Assembly (NCBI RefSeq): GCF_900101915.1
Contig: NZ_FNAL01000009.1
Span: forward strand, 52,828 to 116,827
Length of the DNA: 64,000 nucleotides
Direction of reading: 5' to 3'
Source of the DNA: Psychrobacter pacificensis
Lineage (GTDB): Bacteria; Pseudomonadota; Gammaproteobacteria; Pseudomonadales; Moraxellaceae
Shown here: piece by piece, positions 1 to 8,977 of the stretch
Numbering within the stretch: position 1 is the stretch's first letter
Layout of the letters: each line of letters opens with the position of its first letter
Notes under the pieces: generated by a model
The model's database searches: none
What the model was told of the DNA's origin: nothing
What the model saw: only the letters and a program-made list of their open reading frames with translations
Program-made: the position numbers and the translations under genes

Positions 1-1
1 C

Positions 2-355
2 AGTATTGATGGCAACAAGTTCTATGCTGGTAATGCAACTCTTGACCAATCTTTAGCTGAAGATTTTGGCGGTGATAACGTTGGTAACCTAGAAGGTAGT
101 ATTGAGCACCGTAACAAGTTAGCCCCTTACTTAACTGTAGGCTTCCGTCCTAATATCACTAATAACTTTGGTTTATTTGGTGAACTAGGTGCAGCTTATA
201 TGGGCAAAGTAGATGCAAACGTTCGTTACACTGGTGAAGGCGGAAATGTAGTAGCGGCGCAAGATGCAGCGCGTCAAGCTGAAAAAGATCTAGAAGATAA
301 AAGCTGGTTAGAGTGGATGCCAATCGTTAAACTTGGTGCAACTTACCGTTTTTAA
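2..355 (+). CDS. Outer-membrane beta-barrel protein, C-terminal fragment
   Basis: Open from the window edge to a TAA stop, so only the last 117 codons are seen. The translation alternates polar and hydrophobic residues in strand-like stretches (for example LAPYLTVGFRP and FGLFGELGAAYMGKV) and ends in Tyr-Arg-Phe. A C-terminal aromatic residue is the usual BAM recognition signature of outer-membrane barrels, so an outer-membrane location is likely. The layout recalls small opacity or OmpW-like barrels common in Acinetobacter and Psychrobacter, but the family cannot be fixed from a fragment. The start and signal peptide lie outside the window. A strong intrinsic terminator follows 38 bases after the stop. 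Confidence 0.7.
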   Translation, partial: SIDGNKFYAGNATLDQSLAEDFGGDNVGNLEGSIEHRNKLAPYLTVGFRPNITNNFGLFGELGAAYMGKVDANVRYTGEGGNVVAAQDAARQAEKDLEDKSWLEWMPIVKLGATYRF

Positions 356-392
356 TCTAATCACAGTGTAAATACTGTTATTAGAAGAGAAT

Positions 393-427
393 AAAAAAAA
401 CGACCCTTTCTAGGGTCGTTTTTTTAT
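393..427 (+). terminator. Intrinsic terminator after the beta-barrel gene
   Basis: A GC-rich stem (aacgaccct / agggtcgtt, 9 bp) closes a 4-base loop and is followed by an uninterrupted run of T. An A run on the other side could let it work for the convergent gene at 477-1280 as well. Confidence 0.9.
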
Positions 428-476
428 GTCTAGAAGAAAGCGAAGATAATAAATACGAGAGCATTGCCAGATATGA

Positions 477-1280
477 TCAAAAAACGACGACTGTTTGATC
501 TGCTTGCAATACTGCAATTTGGTGATTGGATTGATCGTTAGTATGACTGATAGTAATAAGGTCTTTATTTATATCATCAGTCAAGGCAGGAATGACATTA
601 GAGTAATCTATACCTAAACCTTGTGCCAACGTATACTGATGGATCTTGATAAAGCTTTCTTTGATTTGCCATAGTAACTTTGCAATATAATCACGCTGAT
701 TTTTTGGTAATGTCTGTAAGATAGTAACTTCATTATCTGAGTAAAAACGCTTGACGATATGCCAAGCAACATTATTGTGCTCGATATCGATGCCAGCAGG
801 GCGACGACGACTGATGACCGCTGCTATTTTGCTGTATGAAATAGCAGGGATATTTTGATGAGATTTTTTATTGAATTCGTCTTTGTTATGAGCGGCTGTA
901 TGGCTAAAACAGACGTAATACTTGCTTTTGCTAAGGCGATAGGGGAAGCTCGACTCATCTAAGGTATCGCTGATTTCTAGCTTATTGAGTAGCGCTTGTA
1001 GTAACTGTCTCACACCTTGGCGCTGCTGTTGACGTTGCCTATGAGCAATACTACGTTTTGATATTGGTTTTTGTACTGCATGATAATGCCATTTGAAATG
1101 ACGAAGCTCAGTAAAGATTATATGTGATGATGGATATACTGATAACCAGTATGAGTCGTTCCAAAAGTTGCTCATTCCTACAGGACTGGATAAATCACTT
1201 ACTTGAGCAGTCACGCACCAAGTTTCATGGTCGAGTTGAGTAAGTTGGACGTTAGTGATATTTAGTACTGGTATTATCAT
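477..1280 (-). CDS. 4'-phosphopantetheinyl transferase superfamily protein (Sfp type)
   Basis: Transfers the phosphopantetheine arm of CoA to a carrier-protein serine. The family signatures are visible: FSH near residue 125, GIDIE at 163-167 (the Asp and Glu bind magnesium) and W-x-x-KES at about 204-209. At 267 residues it is in the Sfp/EntD size range, larger than the housekeeping AcpS. It stands alone, convergent with the barrel gene upstream and with its own ATG; no carrier protein or NRPS/PKS gene is nearby, so the substrate is unknown. It might serve fatty-acid ACP, aryl carrier proteins or an aminoadipate-like reductase elsewhere. The family assignment is solid; the partner is not. Confidence 0.85.
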   Translation of the reverse strand: MIIPVLNITNVQLTQLDHETWCVTAQVSDLSSPVGMSNFWNDSYWLSVYPSSHIIFTELRHFKWHYHAVQKPISKRSIAHRQRQQQRQGVRQLLQALLNKLEISDTLDESSFPYRLSKSKYYVCFSHTAAHNKDEFNKKSHQNIPAISYSKIAAVISRRRPAGIDIEHNNVAWHIVKRFYSDNEVTILQTLPKNQRDYIAKLLWQIKESFIKIHQYTLAQGLGIDYSNVIPALTDDINKDLITISHTNDQSNHQIAVLQADQTVVVF

Positions 1281-1404
1281 GAGTGGTCATTAGTATTTTT
1301 AATTGAAAACGAAGTTTTTTTAGAAATGTAAATAATATACTTAAAATTAGGTATCTTACATTTGAGTTTGAAATATTTATATCTTACTTAGCTCAATAGA
1401 GTAT

Positions 1405-1440
1405 AAAAAGCCCAGTAATATAACATTACTGGGCTTTTTT
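1405..1440 (-). terminator. Intrinsic terminator of pal (bidirectional form)
   Basis: A 14-bp stem (aaaagcccagtaat and its complement) with a 5-base loop lies 25 bases downstream of the pal stop. T runs occur on both sides, so it could stop transcription in either direction. Confidence 0.85.
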
Positions 1441-1464
1441 AAAGCAAATGATTTTTAATGACGC

Positions 1465-1983
1465 TTAGTAAGACAGCTCAGCACGGCGGTTTTGTGCATA
1501 GGCATCTTCGGTGTTGCCAGCCGCTGCAGGACGTTCTTCACCATAGCTAATGACACGGATGTTGTTGGCGGCGACACCCTGAGCAGCAAGATAATTACGT
1601 GCTGCTTGGGCACGGCGCTCACCGAGTGCCATATTGTATTCACGGCTACCGCGCTCATCAGTATGACCTGCGATAACGACACCAGCTGCTGGGTTTGAGT
1701 TTAATAGGCTCACGTGTTGGTTAAGGACACTCGCCGCTTGCGCAGTGATTTCGCTGCTATCAAAAGCAAAGTAGACAACCGCTTGTAAGTTTTCAGCACC
1801 AGTAATGACAGCGGCTGAGTTATCAACGATGACGGCACCATTATAGCCAACTTGACCACCTGGAATACCTAGCGGCGCGACCACAACCTCTGAGGTAGCA
1901 CGTTTAGTCGCACAACCTGTAGTGAGTGCAACGGCGCTTGATAGTACAGCTAAAACAGCGATCTTAGAAAAACTGATTGACAT
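1465..1983 (-). CDS. pal: Peptidoglycan-associated lipoprotein Pal
   Basis: Outer-membrane lipoprotein that ties the membrane to peptidoglycan as part of Tol-Pal. A signal peptide ends in the lipobox LTTGC with the lipidated Cys at residue 24. The OmpA-like domain covers about 65-172 and carries VYFAFDSS and GHTDERGSREYN (106-117), the peptidoglycan-binding signature. The 172-residue length and the AELSY C-terminus fit Pal well. The ATG is preceded by AGGAG at good spacing. The tolQRAB and cpoB genes that usually sit next to pal are not here, so this copy is detached from the Tol operon; a Pal-like OmpA lipoprotein paralog is the alternative. Confidence 0.85.
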   Translation of the reverse strand: MSISFSKIAVLAVLSSAVALTTGCATKRATSEVVVAPLGIPGGQVGYNGAVIVDNSAAVITGAENLQAVVYFAFDSSEITAQAASVLNQHVSLLNSNPAAGVVIAGHTDERGSREYNMALGERRAQAARNYLAAQGVAANNIRVISYGEERPAAAGNTEDAYAQNRRAELSY

Positions 1984-2120
1984 GACGAGCTCCTAAAATT
2001 TTAATTAAATTTATTTTTTAAACTGCTTACGATAAAACTCAGGCAATCTTTAGACATCATATACTAACTGTTAATTTATGTAAGTATTTTTACTGTAAAT
2101 AACGATAGATATGTAACGTA

Positions 2121-2262
2121 TAGTCAATCCTAAATAAAACAGATACATTATATATCAAGGTGGAACTGGTCTAAATTTTCCTTGCGTGCTGTGCCTACGC
2201 AGACAGAGGCTGCGAAAAATTTATCCCAGTCCCACTGTATCGCTTTTATACTGAATTCACTA
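2121..2262. mobile_element. 142-bp near-palindromic MITE-like element, copy 1
   Basis: The sequence from tagtcaatcc to gaattcacta is repeated almost exactly at 33498-33639. The outer 26 bases match the inverted complement of the other end at 19 positions, and the interior (for example ctaaattttcc against ggaaaaattta) continues the palindrome, so the whole unit can fold into one long hairpin. It is flanked on both sides by TA (2119-2120 and 2263-2264), the duplication expected of IS630/Tc1-type insertion. It has no coding capacity. The right TA directly touches the stop codon of the gene at 2265-2900. Confidence 0.85.
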
Positions 2263-2264
2263 TA

Positions 2265-2900
2265 TCACCAGCGGTATTTGCCCCAGTTTTCAGGATTGGC
2301 CCAGTAATCAGCATTGAGCCAATTCGGTAGCTGTTTATAATCATATAAATTGAACTGCCAAAGCGCCGCTGATACAGTGGAAGACGTGATGGATTCAATA
2401 TCACTAATATCTAAAGATGGCTCGCTTAAGATATCAAATGGCGTAAATCCATAAGGTTTCAAATCAATGGAACTATCAAGTGCAACCAGCAAGTGTGCTG
2501 CATAAAGATCACGATAACGCATGAGGGCAGGGATGTATTGATGTAACAGCTCTTGTGAGAGGGTGGGTAGCCAAAAGCAAGCAAGCTCGTATCGTTCAAG
2601 CACAGGCTGTTTAGCAAGCTCTGATAAAGTGGAGACGTGCCATGCTTCAGCTGATACGTTATTATCATCTTTAACATTCGTATCTTTAATATGTGTAGTT
2701 TTCTTGAGCTGTGTTTGCAGAGTTGATAATTCTGTTTTGTCGTGTGCTACCCATAACAGCTGAGTAGTGTCATCAGTCTGTCTAGTCATCGTTTGTGCTT
2801 GTTTATCAAGTGAGTTATCAAGCGAAGGCATGAGAGCATCAACATACTCTATCAGTAGAGGTAACGTGATCTTTGAGTATTTGGCAGTGTGTGTTGTCAT
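2265..2900 (-). CDS. Uncharacterised protein, DUF6231-like
   Basis: A 211-residue soluble protein without a signal peptide or membrane segment. The C-terminus (LNADYWANPENWGKYRW) and the internal block ELACFWLP, then a region on PYGFTPFDIL, match what I recall of the gammaproteobacterial DUF6231 family, whose members end in a similar Trp/Tyr-rich tail. No catalytic motif is recognisable and the function is unknown. A hydrophilic Thr/Asp-rich insert lies at about residues 65-85. The mobile element at 2121-2262 begins immediately after the stop codon, so the transcript would carry the hairpin at its 3' end. The family name is from memory and moderately sure. Confidence 0.7.
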   Translation of the reverse strand: MTTHTAKYSKITLPLLIEYVDALMPSLDNSLDKQAQTMTRQTDDTTQLLWVAHDKTELSTLQTQLKKTTHIKDTNVKDDNNVSAEAWHVSTLSELAKQPVLERYELACFWLPTLSQELLHQYIPALMRYRDLYAAHLLVALDSSIDLKPYGFTPFDILSEPSLDISDIESITSSTVSAALWQFNLYDYKQLPNWLNADYWANPENWGKYRW

Positions 2901-3252
2901 ATAATAAGCCGTTTATGAAAGGTGAGTTATTAGTGCGCCTATTAAATCATTTTCATCGGCATTATCCAATTGATAACGTGAGCCAATTGTTGATTTAATC
3001 ATTCATATAGAAGCTTATTAACAAGCATGAATGTATATGAAGGATAAACTCAGTTATCTCGATGCTCGTACTTGAAATATAAGGATTTAGGTCAATCTAC
3101 CTATAAGCAGGAAACCATATATAACATGCGCCCGTTGTGACTTTCATTGTGACTTTGAGCGCCATAAACGTTGCTATCAAGACGAAAGCTATAATGCGAA
3201 TAGCAAAACAATAACACTCATAACATATCATCAATAATAATAGGAAATTACC
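2901..3252. other. Intergenic region between the divergent DUF6231-like gene and pepN
   Basis: No gene supported in these 352 bases. A 10-base direct repeat (ttgtgacttt) occurs at 3135-3144 and 3148-3157, and a TATAAT lies at 3190-3195 ahead of pepN but without a well-spaced -35. These could be a promoter and activator site for pepN; the evidence is weak. Confidence 0.4.
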
Positions 3253-5895
3253 ATGTCTACTGCTGAAACCGATGCTCAGATCATCAACCCTGAAATGCCA
3301 GATGTACCCCCACATGCACCAAGTAAAATTAATCTAAAGGATTACCAAAAACCAAGTTTTGATGTGGAAACGGTCCATTTGGACATTAAGCTGTTTGAAG
3401 ATTATGCTCAGGTAAATAGTACGCTTAAGATGGTACGCCAAACCATAGGGGATATTGTCTTATTTGGCGAATCGTTAGAGCTGCTGTCTATTATCATGAA
3501 TGATAAAGCGTTAACATCTGAGCACTACCAGCAAGAAGATGGCAAGCTAACGATTTATGAAGCACCTGATGAGGTTACCTTAGACATTCAGGTACGTATC
3601 TGCCCGCAAACTAACACCGCGCTTGAAGGTCTATACATGGCAGGTAGTGGTGACGACACGATGTTTGTGACTCAGTGCGAACCAGAGGGTTTCCGTAAGA
3701 TTACTTTTTATCCTGATCGCCCTGATGTACTCGCGATATTTACCACTCGACTGGAAGCCGATAAGCGCTATCCGACGTTATTGGCTAACGGTAATTTAGT
3801 TGAAGCAGGCGAGGTTGCTGATGCGCCAGAGCGTCATTATGCGATTTGGCAGGATCCAACCAACAAGCCCAGCTATTTATTTGCCTGTGTTATTGCTGAT
3901 TTGGATGTATTGACAGACTCTTATACGACCAGCGAAGGTCGGGACGTATTACTTGAGGTTTACGCAAAATCTGCCGATATCGATAAATGCGATGTTGGTA
4001 TGCAAGCCTTAAAAGACGCCATGAAGTGGGATGAGGTCAATTACGGCCGAGCCTATGATTTAGATCGCTATATGATTGTGGCGGTCAGTCAGTTTAATAT
4101 GGGCGCAATGGAGAATAAGGGTCTTAATATCTTTAACACCGCTTGCGTGTTATCGAGCCCTGAGACCACTACTGATGCGCGCAGTTTTAGCGTAAAAGCC
4201 ATTATTGCTCACGAATATTTCCATAACTGGACGGGTAACCGTATCACGTGCCGTGACTGGTTTCAGCTGTGTTTGAAAGAAGGTTTTACGGTTTACCGTG
4301 ATCAGTCGTTTTCAGCAGATCAACAATCAAGTGCGGTACAGCGTATCGATGATGTAGCGACACTACGCGCGCATCAGTTTGCAGAAGATGCAGGCCCATT
4401 AGCACATCCTGTACGTCCAGAGAGCTTTGTTGAGATTAATAACTTTTATACGACGACCGTCTATGAGAAAGGCGCTGAAATCGTACGAATGATTGCGAAC
4501 ACATTAGGGCCGGATGATTTTCGCAAAGGAACAGACGAGTATTTCCGTCGTTATGATGGACAAGCGGTCACGGTAGAAGACTTTTTATCAGCCCTTAGCA
4601 TCACTGATGACAAAATCGAGGACTTTATCGACTGGTATCGTCAGCCAGGTACGCCAGTGGTATCGGGCTCTCAAACTTATGATAGTGCAGCGCAGACATT
4701 AACGATTACCTTGAATCAGCAAACACGTCATGTGAAAGGCTTTGATGCACCAAAACCGTTGCCGATACCTGTAGCAACCGCACTGTTTGATAAAGACTCA
4801 GGCGCTATCGTCGCTGAGCATATGTTATTGCTTGACGAGGCGACGCAAACGTTTGTGTTTGAAAATGTCGCAAGTGAGCCTGTTGTGTCTTTACTGCGTG
4901 ATTTTAGTGCGCCAGTACAGCTCAACTATGATTACCAAGATGCAGACTTAGCATTTTTGCTCAAGCATGAAACCAATGGGTTTAACCGCTGGCAAGTCAC
5001 CCAAATGCTGGTCAACCGTATTTTACTGCAAAGCCAAGGTGCGAAGAGCAGTCCTGATGTGTATTTAGAAGCCTTGGCACAGACGTTGCCCGTTTTAGCA
5101 GCTGATGATGCGATGCTGGCCGCACGATTACTTGATATTCCATCAGCGCAAGAGCTGGCTTCTGCTATTCCTCAAGACTACGATCCGGTACTAGTGAAAG
5201 AGCAGCGCGATGGACTATATCAGCAAGTAGCAGATAAATTAAAAGATCAATGGGCTACGTTATACAATGATCTGCCAATGCAGTCTTATGAAGACAGTGC
5301 TCAAGCTCGAGGCATTCGTGCGCTGCGTAATGTGGTGCTTGATATGGCACTGACTGCTAACGTTGAAGGTGCAGCCGATTGGGCACAACAGCAATATGAT
5401 CATGCTAGCTGTATGACAGAGCGTTTTGGTGCGTTGAAGGCGATGGTCAACCATCAGCTGCCAAAAGCCAATCATTATTTGACCGATTTCTATAAGCGTT
5501 TCCAAGCAAATGATCTGGTGATTGATTTGTGGTTCAGTGTGCAAGCCGCCGCTGATGATGTGACACCTGATGTTATCAAGTCGTTAATTGCGCATACCGA
5601 TTTTGATTGGAATACCCCTAATCGTGTCCGTTCAGTTATCGGCGCCTTTAGCTCACAACCAACAGTACTATGGACAGCAGAGGGTCTGAAGATGTATACA
5701 GACGTGATCAAAAAACTCGATGATGCCAACCCTGTATTGGCGTCGCGACTGCTACAAGTGCTGGCACGCTGGAATACGTTGGCTGAACCACGTCGTCAAA
5801 TGGCACATGAGCAGCTAACAGACTTGCGCAAGAACGTTTCATCTAAGCATGTGCTTGAAAGCTTAGAGAGTGTATTAGGTGCTGCAAATAGCTGA
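3253..5895 (+). CDS. pepN: Aminopeptidase N (M1 family)
   Basis: Zinc metallo-aminopeptidase of the cytoplasm that trims N-terminal residues from peptides. The exopeptidase motif GAMEN is at 284-288 and the zinc site HEYFH-x18-E at 320-343 (H320, H324, E343, catalytic E321). The 880-residue length equals that of bacterial PepN, including the C-terminal alpha-helical domain that begins after the beta-sandwich at about residue 440. The ATG is preceded by AGGAAA. It stands as a single gene and ends before a bidirectional terminator. No motif is missing. Confidence 0.97.
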   Translation: MSTAETDAQIINPEMPDVPPHAPSKINLKDYQKPSFDVETVHLDIKLFEDYAQVNSTLKMVRQTIGDIVLFGESLELLSIIMNDKALTSEHYQQEDGKLTIYEAPDEVTLDIQVRICPQTNTALEGLYMAGSGDDTMFVTQCEPEGFRKITFYPDRPDVLAIFTTRLEADKRYPTLLANGNLVEAGEVADAPERHYAIWQDPTNKPSYLFACVIADLDVLTDSYTTSEGRDVLLEVYAKSADIDKCDVGMQALKDAMKWDEVNYGRAYDLDRYMIVAVSQFNMGAMENKGLNIFNTACVLSSPETTTDARSFSVKAIIAHEYFHNWTGNRITCRDWFQLCLKEGFTVYRDQSFSADQQSSAVQRIDDVATLRAHQFAEDAGPLAHPVRPESFVEINNFYTTTVYEKGAEIVRMIANTLGPDDFRKGTDEYFRRYDGQAVTVEDFLSALSITDDKIEDFIDWYRQPGTPVVSGSQTYDSAAQTLTITLNQQTRHVKGFDAPKPLPIPVATALFDKDSGAIVAEHMLLLDEATQTFVFENVASEPVVSLLRDFSAPVQLNYDYQDADLAFLLKHETNGFNRWQVTQMLVNRILLQSQGAKSSPDVYLEALAQTLPVLAADDAMLAARLLDIPSAQELASAIPQDYDPVLVKEQRDGLYQQVADKLKDQWATLYNDLPMQSYEDSAQARGIRALRNVVLDMALTANVEGAADWAQQQYDHASCMTERFGALKAMVNHQLPKANHYLTDFYKRFQANDLVIDLWFSVQAAADDVTPDVIKSLIAHTDFDWNTPNRVRSVIGAFSSQPTVLWTAEGLKMYTDVIKKLDDANPVLASRLLQVLARWNTLAEPRRQMAHEQLTDLRKNVSSKHVLESLESVLGAANS

Positions 5896-5938
5896 TTGAT
5901 AATAGCTAGGAAATAATTTAGCTGTAGTATTAACTTTA

Positions 5939-5975
5939 AAATAAAGCCAACCTCAAACTAGAGTTGGCTTTATTT
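5939..5975 (+). terminator. Intrinsic terminator after pepN
   Basis: A perfect 13-bp inverted repeat (aaataaagccaac) around an 11-base loop, 43 bases after the stop, ending in a short T run. Its flanks allow it to act on both strands. Confidence 0.75.
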
Positions 5976-6050
5976 AATTGAGCGTATAGCATTAATTGTC
6001 ATTAAGAATTAAGCTGCTCAAGAAAATGTTTTTCTTAAAATTCTCCCAAT

Positions 6051-6088
6051 AAAAAGCCCCTTTCGTGTCAGTACGAAAAGGGCTTTTT
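6051..6088 (-). terminator. Intrinsic terminator of the DAHP synthase gene
   Basis: Two stacked stems (aaaaagccc and tttcgt with their complements) close a 6-base loop 37 bases downstream of the stop. T runs on both sides. It faces the pepN terminator, so the convergent genes are insulated from each other. Confidence 0.85.
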
Positions 6089-6124
6089 AGTTTTTGCTTG
6101 ACGATATACTATCGTTAATGGCTA

Positions 6125-7207
6125 TTAGCGGTTTGGTAGCACATCTTTTACCATATCACGCAAGCCGCGCAATGCGGTGACAGTGCTATCCCAGTCTAGA
6201 CAGCCATCAGTGATAGATTTACCGTACTCAAGCTGACTTAAATCGGCGGTTAGTTTTTGATTGCCGCCTTTTAGGTGACTCTCAATCATCATGCCAATGA
6301 TTGATTTATTACCATTTTGAATTTGCTCAGCGACGTTTTGGATAACCATCGGCTGCAAGTAAGGGTCTTTACCTGAGTTGGCATGGCTTGAGTCAATCAT
6401 GATTTTGCCATTGGTTTTGCCTTTTGCCAGTTCGTTCTCAACTTGAGCAACTGCCGTTTCATCATAATTAGGCTTGCCATTACCACCGCGGAGTACCACG
6501 TGTGCGTAAGGGTTGCCTTTCGATTTGATGATAGAGACCTTACCATCTGAGGATAGACCTAGGAAGCTATGCCCTTCTTTAACGGCTTGCATCGCATTGA
6601 CAGCAACCGTCATACCGCCGTCAGTACCGTTTTTGAAGCCAACTGGGCAAGATAAGCCTGAGCTCATTTCACGGTGTGTTTGGCTCTCGGTGGTACGGGC
6701 GCCAATCGCTGACCAGCTGATCAAATCCTGAATGTACTGCGGCGTGTTTGGATCAAGGGCTTCAGTCGCACAAGGCAAGCCTTTTTCATTCAAATCAAGC
6801 AATAACTTGCGCGCCGTACGCAAGCCCTTTTCGATATCAAAGCTGTCATTCATGTCAGGGTCATTAATCATACCCTTCCAACCGACTGTGGTACGAGGTT
6901 TTTCAAAATAAACACGCATGACGACAAATACGCTGTCTTCGATCTCTTTTGCCAATACGGCTAAGCGATCGGCATACTCATGGGCCGCTTTAATATCGTG
7001 GATAGAGCAGGGTCCAATGACCACAAACAGACGCTTGTCTTTACCATCCAAGATATTTTGGATCGTTTGGCGACCGTTTAGTACGGTTTTGTATGCATCG
7101 TCTGACAGAGGTAGCTCAGCTTTTAGCTCAGCGGGAGTAATCAAAGGAATAAATTTTTCAATATTCACGTCGTCAATGTCTGCATTATGGGTAACTGATG
7201 TTGTCAT
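6125..7207 (-). CDS. 3-deoxy-7-phosphoheptulonate synthase, class I (AroF/G/H type)
   Basis: First step of the shikimate pathway: phosphoenolpyruvate plus erythrose 4-phosphate to DAHP, in the cytoplasm. The protein (360 residues) carries GPCSIHD at 65-71, KPRTTVGWKG at about 103-112, the segment GARTTESQTHRE, and the metal and substrate motifs IMIDSSHANSGKD and ESHLKGGNQ, all class I-alpha hallmarks. Which aromatic amino acid inhibits it cannot be read from the sequence, so I leave the isozyme letter open. The gene is monocistronic, has no clear Shine-Dalgarno sequence, and I see no leader peptide or attenuator upstream. Confidence 0.93.
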   Translation of the reverse strand: MTTSVTHNADIDDVNIEKFIPLITPAELKAELPLSDDAYKTVLNGRQTIQNILDGKDKRLFVVIGPCSIHDIKAAHEYADRLAVLAKEIEDSVFVVMRVYFEKPRTTVGWKGMINDPDMNDSFDIEKGLRTARKLLLDLNEKGLPCATEALDPNTPQYIQDLISWSAIGARTTESQTHREMSSGLSCPVGFKNGTDGGMTVAVNAMQAVKEGHSFLGLSSDGKVSIIKSKGNPYAHVVLRGGNGKPNYDETAVAQVENELAKGKTNGKIMIDSSHANSGKDPYLQPMVIQNVAEQIQNGNKSIIGMMIESHLKGGNQKLTADLSQLEYGKSITDGCLDWDSTVTALRGLRDMVKDVLPNR

Positions 7208-7660
7208 GGTTATATATCGTCTAGCTGATTTATAGGAATATTCATTATGCGGACAAAAGTGTTGGTTGACAAGGGTAGTCCGGTAGTTAATTGACTGATA
7301 ACTGGAATGAGGAAACTAAAACTTAGTTATACTTACACATGATTAAGGTTATATTTGAATTCGCAAATGCACGTTTGGTATTTCGTTTTTTCTGTCTATT
7401 AATAAGGATGAATTAAGTGCTGGGTGTTCAACGATCAGACTTTATGCGTGAATTTAGCTATTTGTATCATCGTCACGTATGATAGCGACCGCGATGGCTT
7501 TATGATTGCGCACTAAAACGATTGCACACTAAAACATGAATGCCAAAAAATAGACACAGATAAAATGTGTATGTCATCAACCTCTATCATTGACTGACTG
7601 TGTTATATTTTACAACAACGATTTATTTTATTTGTATATCTTCAATATTGAGAGCTTGTC
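7208..7660. other. Divergent intergenic region, DAHP synthase / lpxB
   Basis: No gene supported in 453 bases. A 16-base unit (gattgcRcactaaaac) is repeated in direct tandem at 7504-7519 and 7520-7535 with one difference, which could be a regulator site or a slippage duplication. Promoters for both flanking genes must lie here, but none has a convincing -35/-10 pair. Confidence 0.5.
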
Positions 7661-8977
7661 ATGACAGATTCTGCTACGTCTCATCCACATACTGATTCCA
7701 TCAGCCAAACAGAGACGGATTTTAATAAACCTAAAACGACTGCCACACCGCTAGTGATAGCCATTGTCGCAGGTGAAGTGTCAGGTGACAGTTTAGGCGC
7801 AGATTTTATGCAACAGATGAATAATCTGCGTGATGACATCGTTTGGGTAGGCGTGGGCGGCACTAAGATGCAAGCGCAAGGATTGCAAAGCATTTTTCCA
7901 TTAGAGCGTTTGGCAGTGATGGGTCTGGTTGAAGTCATGGCGCAGCTACCAGATTTGCTCAAAGCACGCCGCGAGCTATTGAGTGCGTTTAAGACAGCCA
8001 ATATCGATTGGTTTATTGGTATCGATGCACCTGATTTTAACCTACGGGTCGCTAAAAAACTCAAGCCACAAGGCGTGTTCTGTGTGCAATATGTCAGTCC
8101 TTCTATTTGGGCATGGCGTGAGTCGCGTATCCATAATATTAAAGCGGCAACCCATTTGGTATTGTGCCTATTCCCATTTGAGCTACCGGTTTATGAGCGT
8201 CATAATCATCCGGCGATCTGTGTGGGGCATCCGTTGCTACGAACCATTGATCAAGCATTGATAGACACGCCAATCAATCAGCGCCGTAGCGAGCTGGTCT
8301 GGCACAATGATGGTTTACAGCAGTTTTTTATTGAACGGTTTGATGATGTCAGCCAGCTTATCTGCGTGATGCCTGGCTCTCGGCGTGGCGAGATTACCGC
8401 TATCTTGCCATTGATGCTTGACGGCATTCAAAAGCTCATATTATTAGACCCAAAACTGTGTTTTATCATTCCAACGGTTGATCAAAATCACCAATATATT
8501 GTGCAAGAAGTCATTGATCAATGCTCAGAGCAGCTGCGGGCAGCTATTGTCGTCGTTTATGATGATACTCAGCCAGAGTTTAGTCAGCATGCGATGGCAG
8601 CGTCAGATATCGTGATGCTAGCTTCTGGGACAGCAACATTGGAGGCAATGCTGCTTGAGCGTCCGATGGTGGTGGTTTATCAATTGAATCAGATCACTTA
8701 TCAGATTGCCAAACGTCTGGTAAAAGTGCCTTATGTGGCACTGCCTAACATTTTGGCTAATGCGCCGATTGTGCCTGAGCTTATTCAAGAGCAGGCAAGT
8801 GGGGATAATATTTGCCGTACGGTGATGCGTCTATTACAACCGCGTGCTTATGCTGAGCAATTAAAAGATCTATTAGCGACAAAGCACACGTTGCAGCAGC
8901 AAAGCAATCATGAGCCAGCGAATAGCGTGATTGAACAATATTTTATGAGCGATAGTAATGCCTCCAATCTTACCTAA
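7661..8977 (+). CDS. lpxB: Lipid-A-disaccharide synthase
   Basis: Inverting GT19 glycosyltransferase that joins UDP-diacylglucosamine and lipid X to the lipid A disaccharide at the inner membrane. Family blocks: [14 protein letters not shown] near residue 34, [44 protein letters not shown] and the [19 protein letters not shown] acceptor region. The protein has 438 residues against about 385 in E. coli; the excess is a Thr/Ser-rich N-terminus of some 28 residues and a longer C-terminus. Its end overlaps the longest reading frame of rnhB by 20 bases, the lpxB-rnhB pairing seen in many Proteobacteria; lpxA and fabZ are not adjacent here. Confidence 0.95.
   Translation: MTDSATSHPHTDSISQTETDFNKPKTTATPLVIAIVAGEVSGDSLGADFMQQMNNLRDDIVWVGVGGTKMQAQGLQSIFPLERLAVMGLVEVMAQLPDLLKARRELLSAFKTANIDWFIGIDAPDFNLRVAKKLKPQGVFCVQYVSPSIWAWRESRIHNIKAATHLVLCLFPFELPVYERHNHPAICVGHPLLRTIDQALIDTPINQRRSELVWHNDGLQQFFIERFDDVSQLICVMPGSRRGEITAILPLMLDGIQKLILLDPKLCFIIPTVDQNHQYIVQEVIDQCSEQLRAAIVVVYDDTQPEFSQHAMAASDIVMLASGTATLEAMLLERPMVVVYQLNQITYQIAKRLVKVPYVALPNILANAPIVPELIQEQASGDNICRTVMRLLQPRAYAEQLKDLLATKHTLQQQSNHEPANSVIEQYFMSDSNASNLT

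Noticed and set aside
7590..7609. TTGACT and TATATT before lpxB
   Set aside because: The spacer is only 8 bases, so these cannot be a functional -35/-10 pair.
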